Shown here in pieces: positions 8,170 through 17,157 of a stretch of DNA of 64,000 bases. Numbering within the stretch: position 1 is the stretch's first letter; every line of letters begins with the position of its first letter. A model generated the notes under the pieces. That model ran no database searches and was not told the origin of the DNA. It saw nothing but the letters and a program-made list of their open reading frames with translations. A program made the position numbers and the translations under genes. Origin of the DNA: CALCKU01 sp964607445 (GTDB lineage Bacteria > Pseudomonadota > Alphaproteobacteria > Caulobacterales > Maricaulaceae); assembly GCA_964607445.1 (NCBI GenBank), contig CAZSKN010000005.1, forward strand, positions 38,971-102,970. The letters run 5' to 3'.

Positions 8170-10968
8170 GTGAGCGACGACGAAGATACTTCTGACGAAC
8201 AGAGTCCAGAGGGCCTGCCCGAACTCGGTATTTCCCCTGTAACCATCGAAGATGAGATGCGGCGGTCATATCTGGATTATGCGATGAGCGTAATCGTTTC
8301 CCGTGCAATCCCGGATGTGCGCGACGGGCTTAAGCCAGTGCATAGACGTATTTTATATTCCATGCATGAAAACGGATTTACACGCGATAAGCCTTATAAA
8401 AAGTCTGCGCGTGTTGTCGGGGATGTAATCGGTAAGTACCATCCGCATGGTGACAGTGCTGTCTATGATGCGCTTGTGCGTTTGGCGCAGGATTTTTCTA
8501 TGCGTCTACCCTTGCTGGACGGGCAGGGAAATTTTGGCTCTGTGGATGGCGACCCGCCGGCCGCGATGCGATATACCGAAGTCCGTATGGATAAACCCGC
8601 AGCGTCTTTGCTTGCAGATATCGAAAAAAATACAGTTAATTTTCAAGATAATTATGATGCCTCAGAACGCGAGCCTGTGGTTTTGCCTTCGCGCTTTCCA
8701 AATATTCTCGTTAATGGCGCCGGAGGTATTGCTGTCGGTATGGCGACAAATATCCCGCCCCATAATTTGGGCGAGGTCATTGATGCCACGATAGCGCTGA
8801 TGGAAAATGGTGACGTGTCTGATTCCGAATTGCTGGAGATCATTCCCGGTCCCGATTTTCCGACAGGAGCTTTGATAATGGGACGGTCTGGATCCAAGGC
8901 GTCTGTGCTATTGGGGAAAGGGTCTATTATCCAACGTGCGCGCGCCGAGATCGAGGAAATTCGCAAAGACCGAAATGCAATTATCGTCACGGAAATTCCA
9001 TATCAGGTCAACAAAGCCAATATGATTAAGAAAATTGCCGAAATGGTACGTGAAAAACGTATTGAAGGTATATCTGATTTGCGCGATGAGTCTGATCGCA
9101 ATGGTATGCGCGTTGTTATTGAACTCAAGCGTGATGCCGTTCCTGATGTGGTCTTGAACCAGCTTTACCGCTTCTCGCAATTGCAACAAAATTTTAGCTC
9201 GAATATGCTGGCGTTGAATGGCGGCAAGCCTGAACAAATGAATATTCGGCAAATGCTGGAAGCCTTTTTGGCTTTTCGTGAAGATGTTATTGCTCGGCGC
9301 TCGAAATTTGATCTGGCCAAGGCACGAGACAAGGCTCACATCCTTGTTGGTTTAGCTACAGCGGTGACAAATATTGATGAGGTGATTAAGTTAATCCGAA
9401 CCTCCGCTAATCCTAAAGAAGCCCGAGAGCGCCTGCTCGCGCGCGCATGGTCCGCTAAGGATATGGGAGCATTGATTAAATTGATTGCGGATCCACGCTC
9501 GCGCTTGCTTGATGATGGCACTATAATGCTAACGGATGAGCAAGCTAAAGCCATTCTCGATTTACGCTTGATGAAGCTGACAGCGCTGGGTCTTGATGAG
9601 ATCATGGAGGATGCGAAAAAACTGGCCGCACAAATTACGGATTTACTGGATATTTTGCGCTCAAGAGGGCGGGTTGTATCTATCATTAAAGATGAACTTG
9701 CAGATATTCGTGAGAAATATGCAACACCAAGACGGTCTATCTTTACCGAAGGTGGCATGGATTTTGACGATGAAGACCTGATCGCCGTTGAAGATATGGT
9801 CGTGACAGTTACGTCGGCGGGCTACGTCAAACGCACGCCGCTTGATACTTATCGCGCACAGAGACGCGGCGGTAAGGGGCGTGCAGGCATGGCTATGAAA
9901 GATGAGGATTACGTTACAACAGTTTTTGTAGCTACCACACATACGCCTGTGCTTTTCTTCTCGTCGTCAGGCATGTGCTATAAGCTTAAAGTCTGGAAGC
10001 TCCCTTTGGGCGGCCCGGCGACACGCGGGAAAGCCTTAGTTAATCTCTTGCCGCTTGAACAAGGCGAAACTATTAATTCTATTATGGCGCTTCCAGAAGA
10101 CGAAGAAAGCTGGAAAGATATGGATATTATGTTCGCGGCGAGGTCCGGGGGCGTCCGTAGGAACTCTCTGGCGGATTTCACACGCATAAACCGGAATGGT
10201 AAAATCGCGATGAAGCCTGATGAGGGCGACGGGATCGTCGATGTCCGCCTGTGCACAGAAGACGACGACCTCTTGCTGACAACCGCTATGGGTAAGGCTA
10301 TTCGGTTTCGGGTGACGGATATTCGTCGGTTTGTCGGGCGCACGTCTTCGGGTGTCCGTGGCATAAAACTCTCCGACGGTGACGAGGTTATTTCTATGGC
10401 GGTTCTGCGGCATGTGGATATAGAGACCGACGAAGCCCGTGCCTATATGAAACATGAAAATGCTATGCGTCGCGCCCAAGGAGATGACGGTGAGGATGAG
10501 GTTGATGACAGTGCTATCGAAACCTCGCTTGACCCCGAACGTCTGGGTTTTTTGCAAGCGCATGAGCAATTTGTTTTGACATTGGCAGAAGACGGATTTG
10601 GTAAACGTTCATCTAGCTTTGACTATCGGTGTATGAACCGCGGGGGGCAGGGCGTGACGGCGCAGGAACTTTCCCGTAAGGACGCCGACGATGCACGTCT
10701 TGTGCGGTCTTTCTGTATTGAAGACGACAATCAAATCATGATGGTAACGGACGGCGGACAATTAGTGCGGTGTCCTGTTCGCAATATTCGTATTGTGTCA
10801 CGCTCATCGCGCGGCGTTACGGTTATTCGTGTGAAAGAAGGTGAGCGTCTTGTGTCCGTAGAGCGCATTGAAGATAGCGATGATAGTGATGAGCCTACCT
10901 CGGATGATACAAAAACAGAGGTGCCGCCAAAGGATGATCCGCCCGAAAATTCTGATAAGTCGGGTTAA
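8170..10968 (+). CDS. gyrA: DNA gyrase subunit A
   Basis: This is the DNA breakage-reunion subunit of the supercoiling topoisomerase. 932 residues, normal for alphaproteobacteria. The start is GTG at 8170, preceded by GAGGGG. The catalytic tyrosine is Tyr135 in AMRYTEVRM. The quinolone region GDSAVYD (residues 94-100) has Ser96 and Asp100, the equivalents of the susceptible residues 83 and 87 of E. coli. The GyrA box QRRGGKG near residue 560 marks the DNA-wrapping C-terminal domain. An acidic insertion (GDDGEDEVDDS) near residue 780 and an acidic C-terminus are visible. Confidence 0.97.
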   Translation: MSDDEDTSDEQSPEGLPELGISPVTIEDEMRRSYLDYAMSVIVSRAIPDVRDGLKPVHRRILYSMHENGFTRDKPYKKSARVVGDVIGKYHPHGDSAVYDALVRLAQDFSMRLPLLDGQGNFGSVDGDPPAAMRYTEVRMDKPAASLLADIEKNTVNFQDNYDASEREPVVLPSRFPNILVNGAGGIAVGMATNIPPHNLGEVIDATIALMENGDVSDSELLEIIPGPDFPTGALIMGRSGSKASVLLGKGSIIQRARAEIEEIRKDRNAIIVTEIPYQVNKANMIKKIAEMVREKRIEGISDLRDESDRNGMRVVIELKRDAVPDVVLNQLYRFSQLQQNFSSNMLALNGGKPEQMNIRQMLEAFLAFREDVIARRSKFDLAKARDKAHILVGLATAVTNIDEVIKLIRTSANPKEARERLLARAWSAKDMGALIKLIADPRSRLLDDGTIMLTDEQAKAILDLRLMKLTALGLDEIMEDAKKLAAQITDLLDILRSRGRVVSIIKDELADIREKYATPRRSIFTEGGMDFDDEDLIAVEDMVVTVTSAGYVKRTPLDTYRAQRRGGKGRAGMAMKDEDYVTTVFVATTHTPVLFFSSSGMCYKLKVWKLPLGGPATRGKALVNLLPLEQGETINSIMALPEDEESWKDMDIMFAARSGGVRRNSLADFTRINRNGKIAMKPDEGDGIVDVRLCTEDDDLLLTTAMGKAIRFRVTDIRRFVGRTSSGVRGIKLSDGDEVISMAVLRHVDIETDEARAYMKHENAMRRAQGDDGEDEVDDSAIETSLDPERLGFLQAHEQFVLTLAEDGFGKRSSSFDYRCMNRGGQGVTAQELSRKDADDARLVRSFCIEDDNQIMMVTDGGQLVRCPVRNIRIVSRSSRGVTVIRVKEGERLVSVERIEDSDDSDEPTSDDTKTEVPPKDDPPENSDKSG

Positions 10969-11122
10969 TACGGTCAAATAAATATTATAATCCTGATTTG
11001 ACTTCAAAGCTTTATAGGTCTAGGGCCGCCTTTGTGTTCGACCTTTTTGAGCAGACATTTGAGGTGTGTTATAAACGCGACCTGATCTGGTTCCTATTTT
11101 AGCCCTCTATAGAAGCATCGTA

Positions 11123-13054
11123 ATGAACTTTTCTGATTTTGATTTGGCGCCGCCTGTTTTGACGGCTATTACCAAGCTGGGATATACAACGCCCACGCCC
11201 ATTCAGGCGCAATCCATTCCCATTGTTATTAAGGGGCAGGATATTTTGGGGATAGCCCAAACGGGAACCGGAAAAACGGCCGCATTCGCATTGCCGATCT
11301 TACACCATTTATGTACGCACGACCGACACCCGCCCAAGCGTGGTGCGCGCGTGCTGGTCTTGGCACCAACCCGCGAATTGGCGTCGCAAATAGCCGTATC
11401 GTTTCGGGAATATGCGCAATTCATTGAAGCGTTTTATGTGACAGCTGTGTTTGGAGGTGTGCCTGTAAGCCGACAAATAAAAAAATTGGTTCATGGGAAC
11501 CATGTTCTTGTCGCCACGCCGGGGCGCTTGCTGGATCTGATTGATCAAAAGGCGTTACGACTTTCGGACGTCGAGATACTTGTTTTGGACGAAGCCGATC
11601 AAATGATGGATATGGGTTTTATTCATGCCCTGCGTAAAGTGGTGCCGCTATTACCTCCGAAACGCCAGACCTTGTTTTTCTCGGCAACGATGCCGAAATC
11701 AATCGCAAATTTAGCGTCCCAATTTTTGACACATCCGCAAAAAGTGTCCGTAACACCTGCCAACACCACGGCGGAACGTGTCACACAGGCTGTAACATTT
11801 GTGAATAGTCAGGAAAAACAGGCTTTATTGGCATTGGCATTGCTCAATTCCAAGATTGATCGCGCTTTGATTTTTACGCGGACAAAGCATGGTGCGGATC
11901 GTGTTGTTAAAAGATTAGCTCGCACCGGTATAGAGGCTGCTGCTATTCATGGTAACAAGAGCCAATCCCAACGCCAGCGTACCTTGCGCGCCTTTCGCGA
12001 AGGGGAGATAAAATTTTTAGTCGCAACGGATATTGCCGCGCGCGGAATTGATATTGAAGGCATTAGCCATGTTTTTAATTTTGAAATTCCAAATGTAGCT
12101 GAACAATATGTTCACCGTATTGGCCGGACAGCCCGAGCCGGACGATCAGGTCTGGCTACATCTTATGTCAGTCCGGATGAAAAAGCATATTTAAAAGATA
12201 TCCAAAAGTTGTTGAAGATGACAATTCCGGTTGAACCATTGCCCGAGAATTTTATAGGATTGCAAGCGGAATTGAAAAAACGCAAATCTTTGCCACTAAA
12301 ACCGAAACCCGAAGCTACGCCGAGAAATCCAAAGTCAGCGGCGTCTCGTCGGGGCATGAATAAAAAACAAAAAAATGAACGCAAAGACCGTAAAGCTAAA
12401 TTTACCCAAAAGCAGCAATGGTCGCCAGAAAAAAGTACCCAAGTTGAACTGGAGACACAAGATATGCAGTCGTCATCGACGAGAGCGCATAAAGGTCGAA
12501 ATGTTCAAAAAGGCCATGACGGAAACGCGCGAAGTAAGACCCGCCATGATAAAGATGTTAAGGGTCATAAAGACCGAGACGGCTATAGTAAAAAGCACGG
12601 CAAGCATCAGTCCAGCGCGACGCAGGCTGATCGTGCCTTCGAGTTTAAGCGTAAACCGCGACAGGGCTCATCACGCCCGTATACATCGTCCCAACCGGAT
12701 AAATCCACAGAGGACGTAAGGCTGGATAGTCGCACTTCACATACATCTAAGGGTTCGAAAACCTCTCGACAGACTAAAAAGTATAACGGTGCCAATAAAG
12801 GCCCAGCTAAATCTAAATCCCACAGTAAATCCCAAGACGGGTCTCACCGTAAACCCCATCACGGCAAGTCAATCACACAGAGGCCGAGCGGGGCGCAAAA
12901 TAAAGCGCGAACGCAAAGTCGGTCTGACGGGAGATCGCCAACAAAGTTTGGAAATCCGGGTCAAACTTCTGGGAAAAATCGCGGTCAAAACTCTGGACGT
13001 ACCAATGCGGGCGGAAAATCGGGCGGACATCGACCGCGTAAAGGACGACGCTAA
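11123..13054 (+). CDS. rhlE: DEAD-box ATP-dependent RNA helicase, RhlE type, with long basic tail
   Basis: It unwinds RNA duplexes and is usually tied to ribosome assembly, RNA decay or cold growth. All core motifs are present in residues 1-370: Q motif (PTPIQ), AQTGTGKT, PTRELA, GG, TPGRLLD, DEAD, SAT, RGIDI and HRIGRTARAG. From about residue 385 to 643 the protein is a low-complexity tail rich in Lys, Arg, Ser, Gln and His, far longer than in most RhlE proteins, and likely disordered and RNA-binding. It is convergent with hemF, with 18 bp between the stops. The exact subfamily (RhlE) is likely but not certain. Confidence 0.88.
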   Translation: MNFSDFDLAPPVLTAITKLGYTTPTPIQAQSIPIVIKGQDILGIAQTGTGKTAAFALPILHHLCTHDRHPPKRGARVLVLAPTRELASQIAVSFREYAQFIEAFYVTAVFGGVPVSRQIKKLVHGNHVLVATPGRLLDLIDQKALRLSDVEILVLDEADQMMDMGFIHALRKVVPLLPPKRQTLFFSATMPKSIANLASQFLTHPQKVSVTPANTTAERVTQAVTFVNSQEKQALLALALLNSKIDRALIFTRTKHGADRVVKRLARTGIEAAAIHGNKSQSQRQRTLRAFREGEIKFLVATDIAARGIDIEGISHVFNFEIPNVAEQYVHRIGRTARAGRSGLATSYVSPDEKAYLKDIQKLLKMTIPVEPLPENFIGLQAELKKRKSLPLKPKPEATPRNPKSAASRRGMNKKQKNERKDRKAKFTQKQQWSPEKSTQVELETQDMQSSSTRAHKGRNVQKGHDGNARSKTRHDKDVKGHKDRDGYSKKHGKHQSSATQADRAFEFKRKPRQGSSRPYTSSQPDKSTEDVRLDSRTSHTSKGSKTSRQTKKYNGANKGPAKSKSHSKSQDGSHRKPHHGKSITQRPSGAQNKARTQSRSDGRSPTKFGNPGQTSGKNRGQNSGRTNAGGKSGGHRPRKGRR

Positions 13055-13072
13055 TCTGTCTTCATATGTCGG

Positions 13073-13936
13073 TTAGGGCCATTTTACAATTGGCGGTAAT
13101 GACGATAAAATTGTTTTGACATTACCACCTGTTTTTAACCCAAATGTTGTTCCACGGTCATATAACAGGTTGAATTCAACATATCTGCCGCGAATGATAA
13201 GTTGTTCTTCACGCTCCGCCTCCGACCAGGGTTGATCCATTCGCCCACGCACAATATCGGCGTAAGATTTGATAAAGTGTCGCCCTACATCTTGCGTAAA
13301 GGCAAAATCTGCATCCCAATCGCCGCTATTATGGCGATCGTAAAATATACCTCCTATGCCGCGCGGTTCATCACGATGGGCCAGATGGAAATATTCGTCA
13401 CACCACTCTCTGTAACGCTCGTAATCTGCCACATCATGGGCATCACAGGCGGCCTTCATACCGGCATGAAAAGCTTGTGCGTCCGGCGTGTTGAGAGATC
13501 GGTCAACCCATTGTGTGGGTGTGAGATCGGCGCCGCCGCCAAACCAGTCTTGCGTGGTCACAATATAACGCGTATTCATATGGGCCGACGGAATATGCGG
13601 GTTATGATGATGGGCTATGAGGCTGATGCCAGCCGCCCAAAACCGGGGGTCATCTTGGGCGCCAGGAACGCGCGCGCGCATGTCATCGTTGAATTCACCT
13701 TGGACGACAGAAATATGCACCCCGCATTTTTCAAATAATCGTCCGTACAACATACCGCCAGTACCACCTCCGCCCTCTTCGACATTGCGCTGCCAATCTT
13801 CAAATTCAAACTGTCCAGAAACGCCCGGATATAGAATATCGGACGCCTCGCGTTCTATGCTCTCAAATTCGGCGCAAATCGTATCTCGGAGTGTTTTGAA
13901 CCACGCCGCGGCTGTGTTTTTCTTGATTTCAAACAT
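13073..13936 (-). CDS. hemF: oxygen-dependent coproporphyrinogen III oxidase
   Basis: It decarboxylates coproporphyrinogen III to protoporphyrinogen IX in heme synthesis, using O2. 287 residues, close to the usual 300. Diagnostic stretches are EEGGGGTGGMLYGRLFEKCGV, NPHIPSAHMNTRYI, WFGGGADLTP and DRGTTFGLKTGG. It is transcribed leftward and divergent from the cys operon. It implies aerobic growth. Confidence 0.96.
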   Translation of the reverse strand: MFEIKKNTAAAWFKTLRDTICAEFESIEREASDILYPGVSGQFEFEDWQRNVEEGGGGTGGMLYGRLFEKCGVHISVVQGEFNDDMRARVPGAQDDPRFWAAGISLIAHHHNPHIPSAHMNTRYIVTTQDWFGGGADLTPTQWVDRSLNTPDAQAFHAGMKAACDAHDVADYERYREWCDEYFHLAHRDEPRGIGGIFYDRHNSGDWDADFAFTQDVGRHFIKSYADIVRGRMDQPWSEAEREEQLIIRGRYVEFNLLYDRGTTFGLKTGGNVKTILSSLPPIVKWP

Positions 13937-13989
13937 AGGGGGACTTATCGCGTGATTTTAGTGGCTGGCAAGTCAAAATAGGAGCCGCC

Positions 13990-14100
13990 ATGTCAAAAAT
14001 AGAGTTGTTTCGCACGGGTCGTGGGATTTATCCCACTTGCAAGGGTGATAGCGCTTTACATTTGGATGAATGCGCTTATATGAGGATGAAATCTGACTGA
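13990..14100 (+). CDS. possible 36-residue small ORF before cysD
   Basis: ATG at 13990 is preceded by TAGGAG at good spacing; the frame runs 36 codons to TGA at 14098. The peptide begins MSKIELFRTGRGIYPTCK and holds two Cys. The first cys palindrome lies inside it, and the likely cysD promoter also overlaps it, so it may not be on the cysD mRNA. It could be a small regulator, a leader peptide or chance. Confidence 0.3.
   Translation: MSKIELFRTGRGIYPTCKGDSALHLDECAYMRMKSD
14021..14036. promoter_or_regulatory. palindromic operator 1 upstream of cysD
   Basis: GTGGGATTTATCCCAC is a perfect inverted repeat (7-bp arms, TT centre). The two-base centre is too small for an RNA loop, which favours a protein-binding DNA site. 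Its 14-bp core recurs exactly at 14104-14117. Confidence 0.6.
14055..14082 (+). promoter_or_regulatory. candidate cysD promoter
   Basis: TTTACA at 14055-14060 and TATATG at 14077-14082, with a 16-bp spacer, resemble a sigma-70 promoter. It would start transcription near 14089, between the two palindromes. Confidence 0.35.
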
Positions 14101-14103
14101 GGA

Positions 14104-14117
14104 TGGGATTTATCCCA
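14104..14117. promoter_or_regulatory. palindromic operator 2, next to the cysD start
   Basis: TGGGATTTATCCCA is identical to the core of operator 1 and lies 82 bp downstream of it, about eight helical turns. It ends 7 bp before the cysD ATG, so a bound protein would block transcription or initiation. The pair suggests repression by DNA looping. Confidence 0.6.
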
Positions 14118-14124
14118 CGAATTT

Positions 14125-15231
14125 ATGACTTTAATTGCTGACTTCATTTTACGGGCCGAAACCTATGCCAAAGACAGTGGGCAAAGCTTATCAACGCTGT
14201 CTCGGAAACTTTTAAATGACGGTAAAGGTCTAGCCCGTTTAAAAGAAGGTGGGCAGTGTACGTTAAAAACCATGGATGAGGCTCTGGCTAAACTTACTAA
14301 ACTGGAAACTGAACTCAATGTAAATGCCGCTTTGAACATGACCCATCTAGATCGGTTGGAAGCCGAGAGCATTCATATAATGCGCGAAGTTGCAGCGCAG
14401 TGTGAAAATCCTGTGATGTTATATTCTGTCGGCAAAGACAGTTCTGTAATGCTGCATTTGGCTGAAAAAGCGTTTTATCCGTCCCGACCTCCATTTCCGC
14501 TTATGCATGTCGATACAATGTGGAAGTTCAAAGAGATGATTGCCTTTCGCGATCAACGTGCCAAGGAGGTGGGTATGGAGTTGATTGTGCATATCAACCC
14601 CGATGGTAAGCGCGATAACGTTGGCCCCTTTACCCATGGTTCCGCCGTGCATACAGATATTATGAAAACACAAGGTTTAAAACAGGCGTTAGACGCCCAT
14701 AAGTTCGATGCCGCTTTTGGCGGCGCGCGACGTGATGAAGAGAAATCCCGCGCCAAGGAAAGAATATTTTCCTTTCGGACAGATCAACACCGTTGGGATG
14801 CTAAAAACCAAAGGCCAGAGCTTTGGAATATTTATAATACCCGTGTCCATAAGGGTGAAAGCATGCGGGTCTTTCCACTGTCTAATTGGACAGAACTCGA
14901 TATTTGGCAATATATTTACAAAGAGAAAGTGCCAATTCCCGATTTATATTTATCAAAAAAACGCCCTGTCGTGGAAAAGGACGGCGTGCTTATATTGGTG
15001 GATGACGACCGGATGCCTATTGGGCCGGATGAAGTCATTGAAGAAAAAATGGTTCGCTTTAGAACGCTGGGTTGTTATCCGCTGACAGGGGCTGTGGAAT
15101 CTGAAGCCGATACCTTGCCTGACGTTATTCAGGAAATGTTATTGACGACCACCTCCGAGCGTCAAGGCCGGGTGATAGATTCCGATGCGGGGGCGTCCAT
15201 GGAACAGAAAAAAGAAGAGGGGTATTTCTAA
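14125..15231 (+). CDS. cysD: sulfate adenylyltransferase subunit 2 with N-terminal HTH-like extension
   Basis: CysD with CysN makes adenosine 5'-phosphosulfate from ATP and sulfate. Residues 72-368 are a normal CysD: LEAESIHIMREVA, the PP-loop SVGKDSSVM (101-109) and HVDTMWKFKEM. Residues 1-65 are extra. They read as a small helical, HTH-like domain (DFILRAETYAKDSGQSLSTL, then SRKLLNDGKGLARLKEGG) like stand-alone small DNA-binding proteins of alphaproteobacteria. The ATG at 14125 follows operator 2 by 7 bp. An internal ATG at 14338 would give plain CysD but has no ribosome binding site. The stop overlaps the cysNC start by one base. Fusion of a sensor or repressor domain to the enzyme is an inference. 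Confidence 0.9.
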   Translation: MTLIADFILRAETYAKDSGQSLSTLSRKLLNDGKGLARLKEGGQCTLKTMDEALAKLTKLETELNVNAALNMTHLDRLEAESIHIMREVAAQCENPVMLYSVGKDSSVMLHLAEKAFYPSRPPFPLMHVDTMWKFKEMIAFRDQRAKEVGMELIVHINPDGKRDNVGPFTHGSAVHTDIMKTQGLKQALDAHKFDAAFGGARRDEEKSRAKERIFSFRTDQHRWDAKNQRPELWNIYNTRVHKGESMRVFPLSNWTELDIWQYIYKEKVPIPDLYLSKKRPVVEKDGVLILVDDDRMPIGPDEVIEEKMVRFRTLGCYPLTGAVESEADTLPDVIQEMLLTTTSERQGRVIDSDAGASMEQKKEEGYF

Positions 15232-17144
15232 TGTCCCATCATGATGATCTTATTGCGACGGATATACTGGGCTATTTAACAGCGCAGGAAAATAAGAGTT
15301 TTTTACGGTTTATAACGTGTGGATCTGTTGATGATGGTAAATCTACGCTCATCGGTCGTTTGTTGTATGACAGTAAACTGATCTATGAAGACCAACTCGC
15401 AACTATAGAAAAAGACAGTAAAAAATCAGGCACGCAAGGTGATAAAATCGACTTGGCACTTCTTGTGGATGGTCTGGCCGCAGAACGCGAACAGGGCATT
15501 ACCATTGATGTTGCCTATCGGTTTTTCTCAACAGATAAGCGTAAATTTATCGTTGCGGATACACCGGGCCATGTTCAATATACACGGAATATGGCGACGG
15601 GCGCTTCAACGGCGGATGTGGCTGTCTTATTGATTGATGCGCGTTACGGCGTACAGGAACAAACCCGCCGACACGCCTATATTGTCTCTCTTTTGGGGGT
15701 CAAACATGTCGTTGTCGCGATTAATAAAATGGATCTGAATGGGTTCGATCAAAGTATATTTAATGACATTGAAGTCGAGTTTCGGGCGTTTTCAAAAGAT
15801 CTCGGCTTTTCTGATATAAGTTGTATCCCCATGTCGGCCCTAGACGGAGATAATGTTACAACACGGTCTGAAAAGTCTCCCTGGTATCGCGGGCCGGCTT
15901 TACTGGAATATCTGGAAACTGTTGACGTAGACACAGCTACACTTGACGCACCGTTCCGATTGCCAGTGCAATGGGTTAACCGTCCTAATCTTGATTTTCG
16001 TGGATTTTCAGGAACCATAGCATCTGGAACGGTGAATGTCGGTGACGAAATTATTGTGATTCCATCTGGCAAACGTTCTAGGGTCAAAGAAATAGTGACT
16101 TATGACGGGAGTTTGGATGTCGCGCGTGAAGATATGGCCGTCACCCTGACATTAACCGATGAAATTGATATTTCTCGTGGGGATATCATCTGTAAAAAGG
16201 ATACGCCGGCGCAACAAGCCGATCAGTTTCAAGCGCATATTTTATGGATGAGTGAAAAACCACTCTTACCGGGGCGGCAATATCTGCTTAAAACAAATAA
16301 TAAAACTGTACCGGCCAGTGTTTCAAATTTGAAACATCGCGTGGATATCAATGATTTTTCCGAAGTGGCAGCAAAAACGCTGGATTTGAACGAAGTCGGG
16401 GTCACGACTTTATCTTTGGGCGCACCTATAGGGTTTGACGCCTATAGTGAAAACCGCCACACGGGCAGTTTTATCCTGATTGACCGCCAAAGCCACGCTA
16501 CTGTTGGTGTGGGTATGTTGGAATATGCGCTTCGACGCGCTTCCAATGTGGTTTGGCAGGACCTTGATGTAAATAAATCTGTGCGATCAGAACAGAAAAA
16601 CCAAAAACCCGTTCTATTGTGGTTTACGGGGCTTTCGGGGTCGGGAAAATCCACGATTGCCAATCTGGTAGAAAAAAAGCTCCTTGATATGGGGCGTCAC
16701 ACATATACTCTGGATGGAGATAATGTGCGCCATGGGCTTAACCGGGATTTGGGATTCACGAAGGAAGACCGGGTCGAAAATATTCGTCGTATAGCTGAAG
16801 TTGCAAAGCTCATGGTGGATGCGGGTTTAATTACAATGGCTTCGTTTATTTCACCATATCGGGCTGAACGCCAAATGGCGCGAGATTTGCTTGGAGATAA
16901 GGAATTTGTAGAAATTTTTGTAAATACACCGCTTACCGTTGCAGAGGAACGTGATGTTAAAGGTCTTTATGCCAAAGCCCGTCGCGGAGAAATCAAAAAT
17001 TTCACTGGAATTGATAGTGAATATCAACAGCCCGAAAACCCGGACATTAACGTCAATACTGTGAAAATGTCTGCCGAAGAAGCCGCTGGAATGATTGTGA
17101 AATATCTTGATGAAAATGGATATTTGTCAGGCTTTGAAACGTAG
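15231..17144 (+). CDS. cysNC: bifunctional sulfate adenylyltransferase subunit 1 / adenylylsulfate kinase
   Basis: The CysN half is the GTPase partner of CysD; the CysC half phosphorylates APS to PAPS. 637 residues. The CysN part (about 1-445) has the GTPase motifs GSVDDGKST, DTPGH and NKMD. The CysC part (about 460-637) has its own P-loop GLSGSGKST and the kinase stretches DGDNVRHGLNRDLGF and FISPYRAER. The CysN-CysC fusion is common in alphaproteobacteria. ATG overlaps the cysD stop. It is the second gene of the cys operon. Confidence 0.96.
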   Translation: MSHHDDLIATDILGYLTAQENKSFLRFITCGSVDDGKSTLIGRLLYDSKLIYEDQLATIEKDSKKSGTQGDKIDLALLVDGLAAEREQGITIDVAYRFFSTDKRKFIVADTPGHVQYTRNMATGASTADVAVLLIDARYGVQEQTRRHAYIVSLLGVKHVVVAINKMDLNGFDQSIFNDIEVEFRAFSKDLGFSDISCIPMSALDGDNVTTRSEKSPWYRGPALLEYLETVDVDTATLDAPFRLPVQWVNRPNLDFRGFSGTIASGTVNVGDEIIVIPSGKRSRVKEIVTYDGSLDVAREDMAVTLTLTDEIDISRGDIICKKDTPAQQADQFQAHILWMSEKPLLPGRQYLLKTNNKTVPASVSNLKHRVDINDFSEVAAKTLDLNEVGVTTLSLGAPIGFDAYSENRHTGSFILIDRQSHATVGVGMLEYALRRASNVVWQDLDVNKSVRSEQKNQKPVLLWFTGLSGSGKSTIANLVEKKLLDMGRHTYTLDGDNVRHGLNRDLGFTKEDRVENIRRIAEVAKLMVDAGLITMASFISPYRAERQMARDLLGDKEFVEIFVNTPLTVAEERDVKGLYAKARRGEIKNFTGIDSEYQQPENPDINVNTVKMSAEEAAGMIVKYLDENGYLSGFET

Positions 17145-17157
17145 GTGAGGATGCCGC

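Noticed and set aside
10036..10569. 177-residue leftward frame inside gyrA
   Set aside because: Antisense to the GyrA C-terminal domain, no recognisable motif or ribosome binding site.
13202..13738. 178-residue rightward frame inside hemF
   Set aside because: Antisense to HemF, whose conserved motifs are clear on the other strand.
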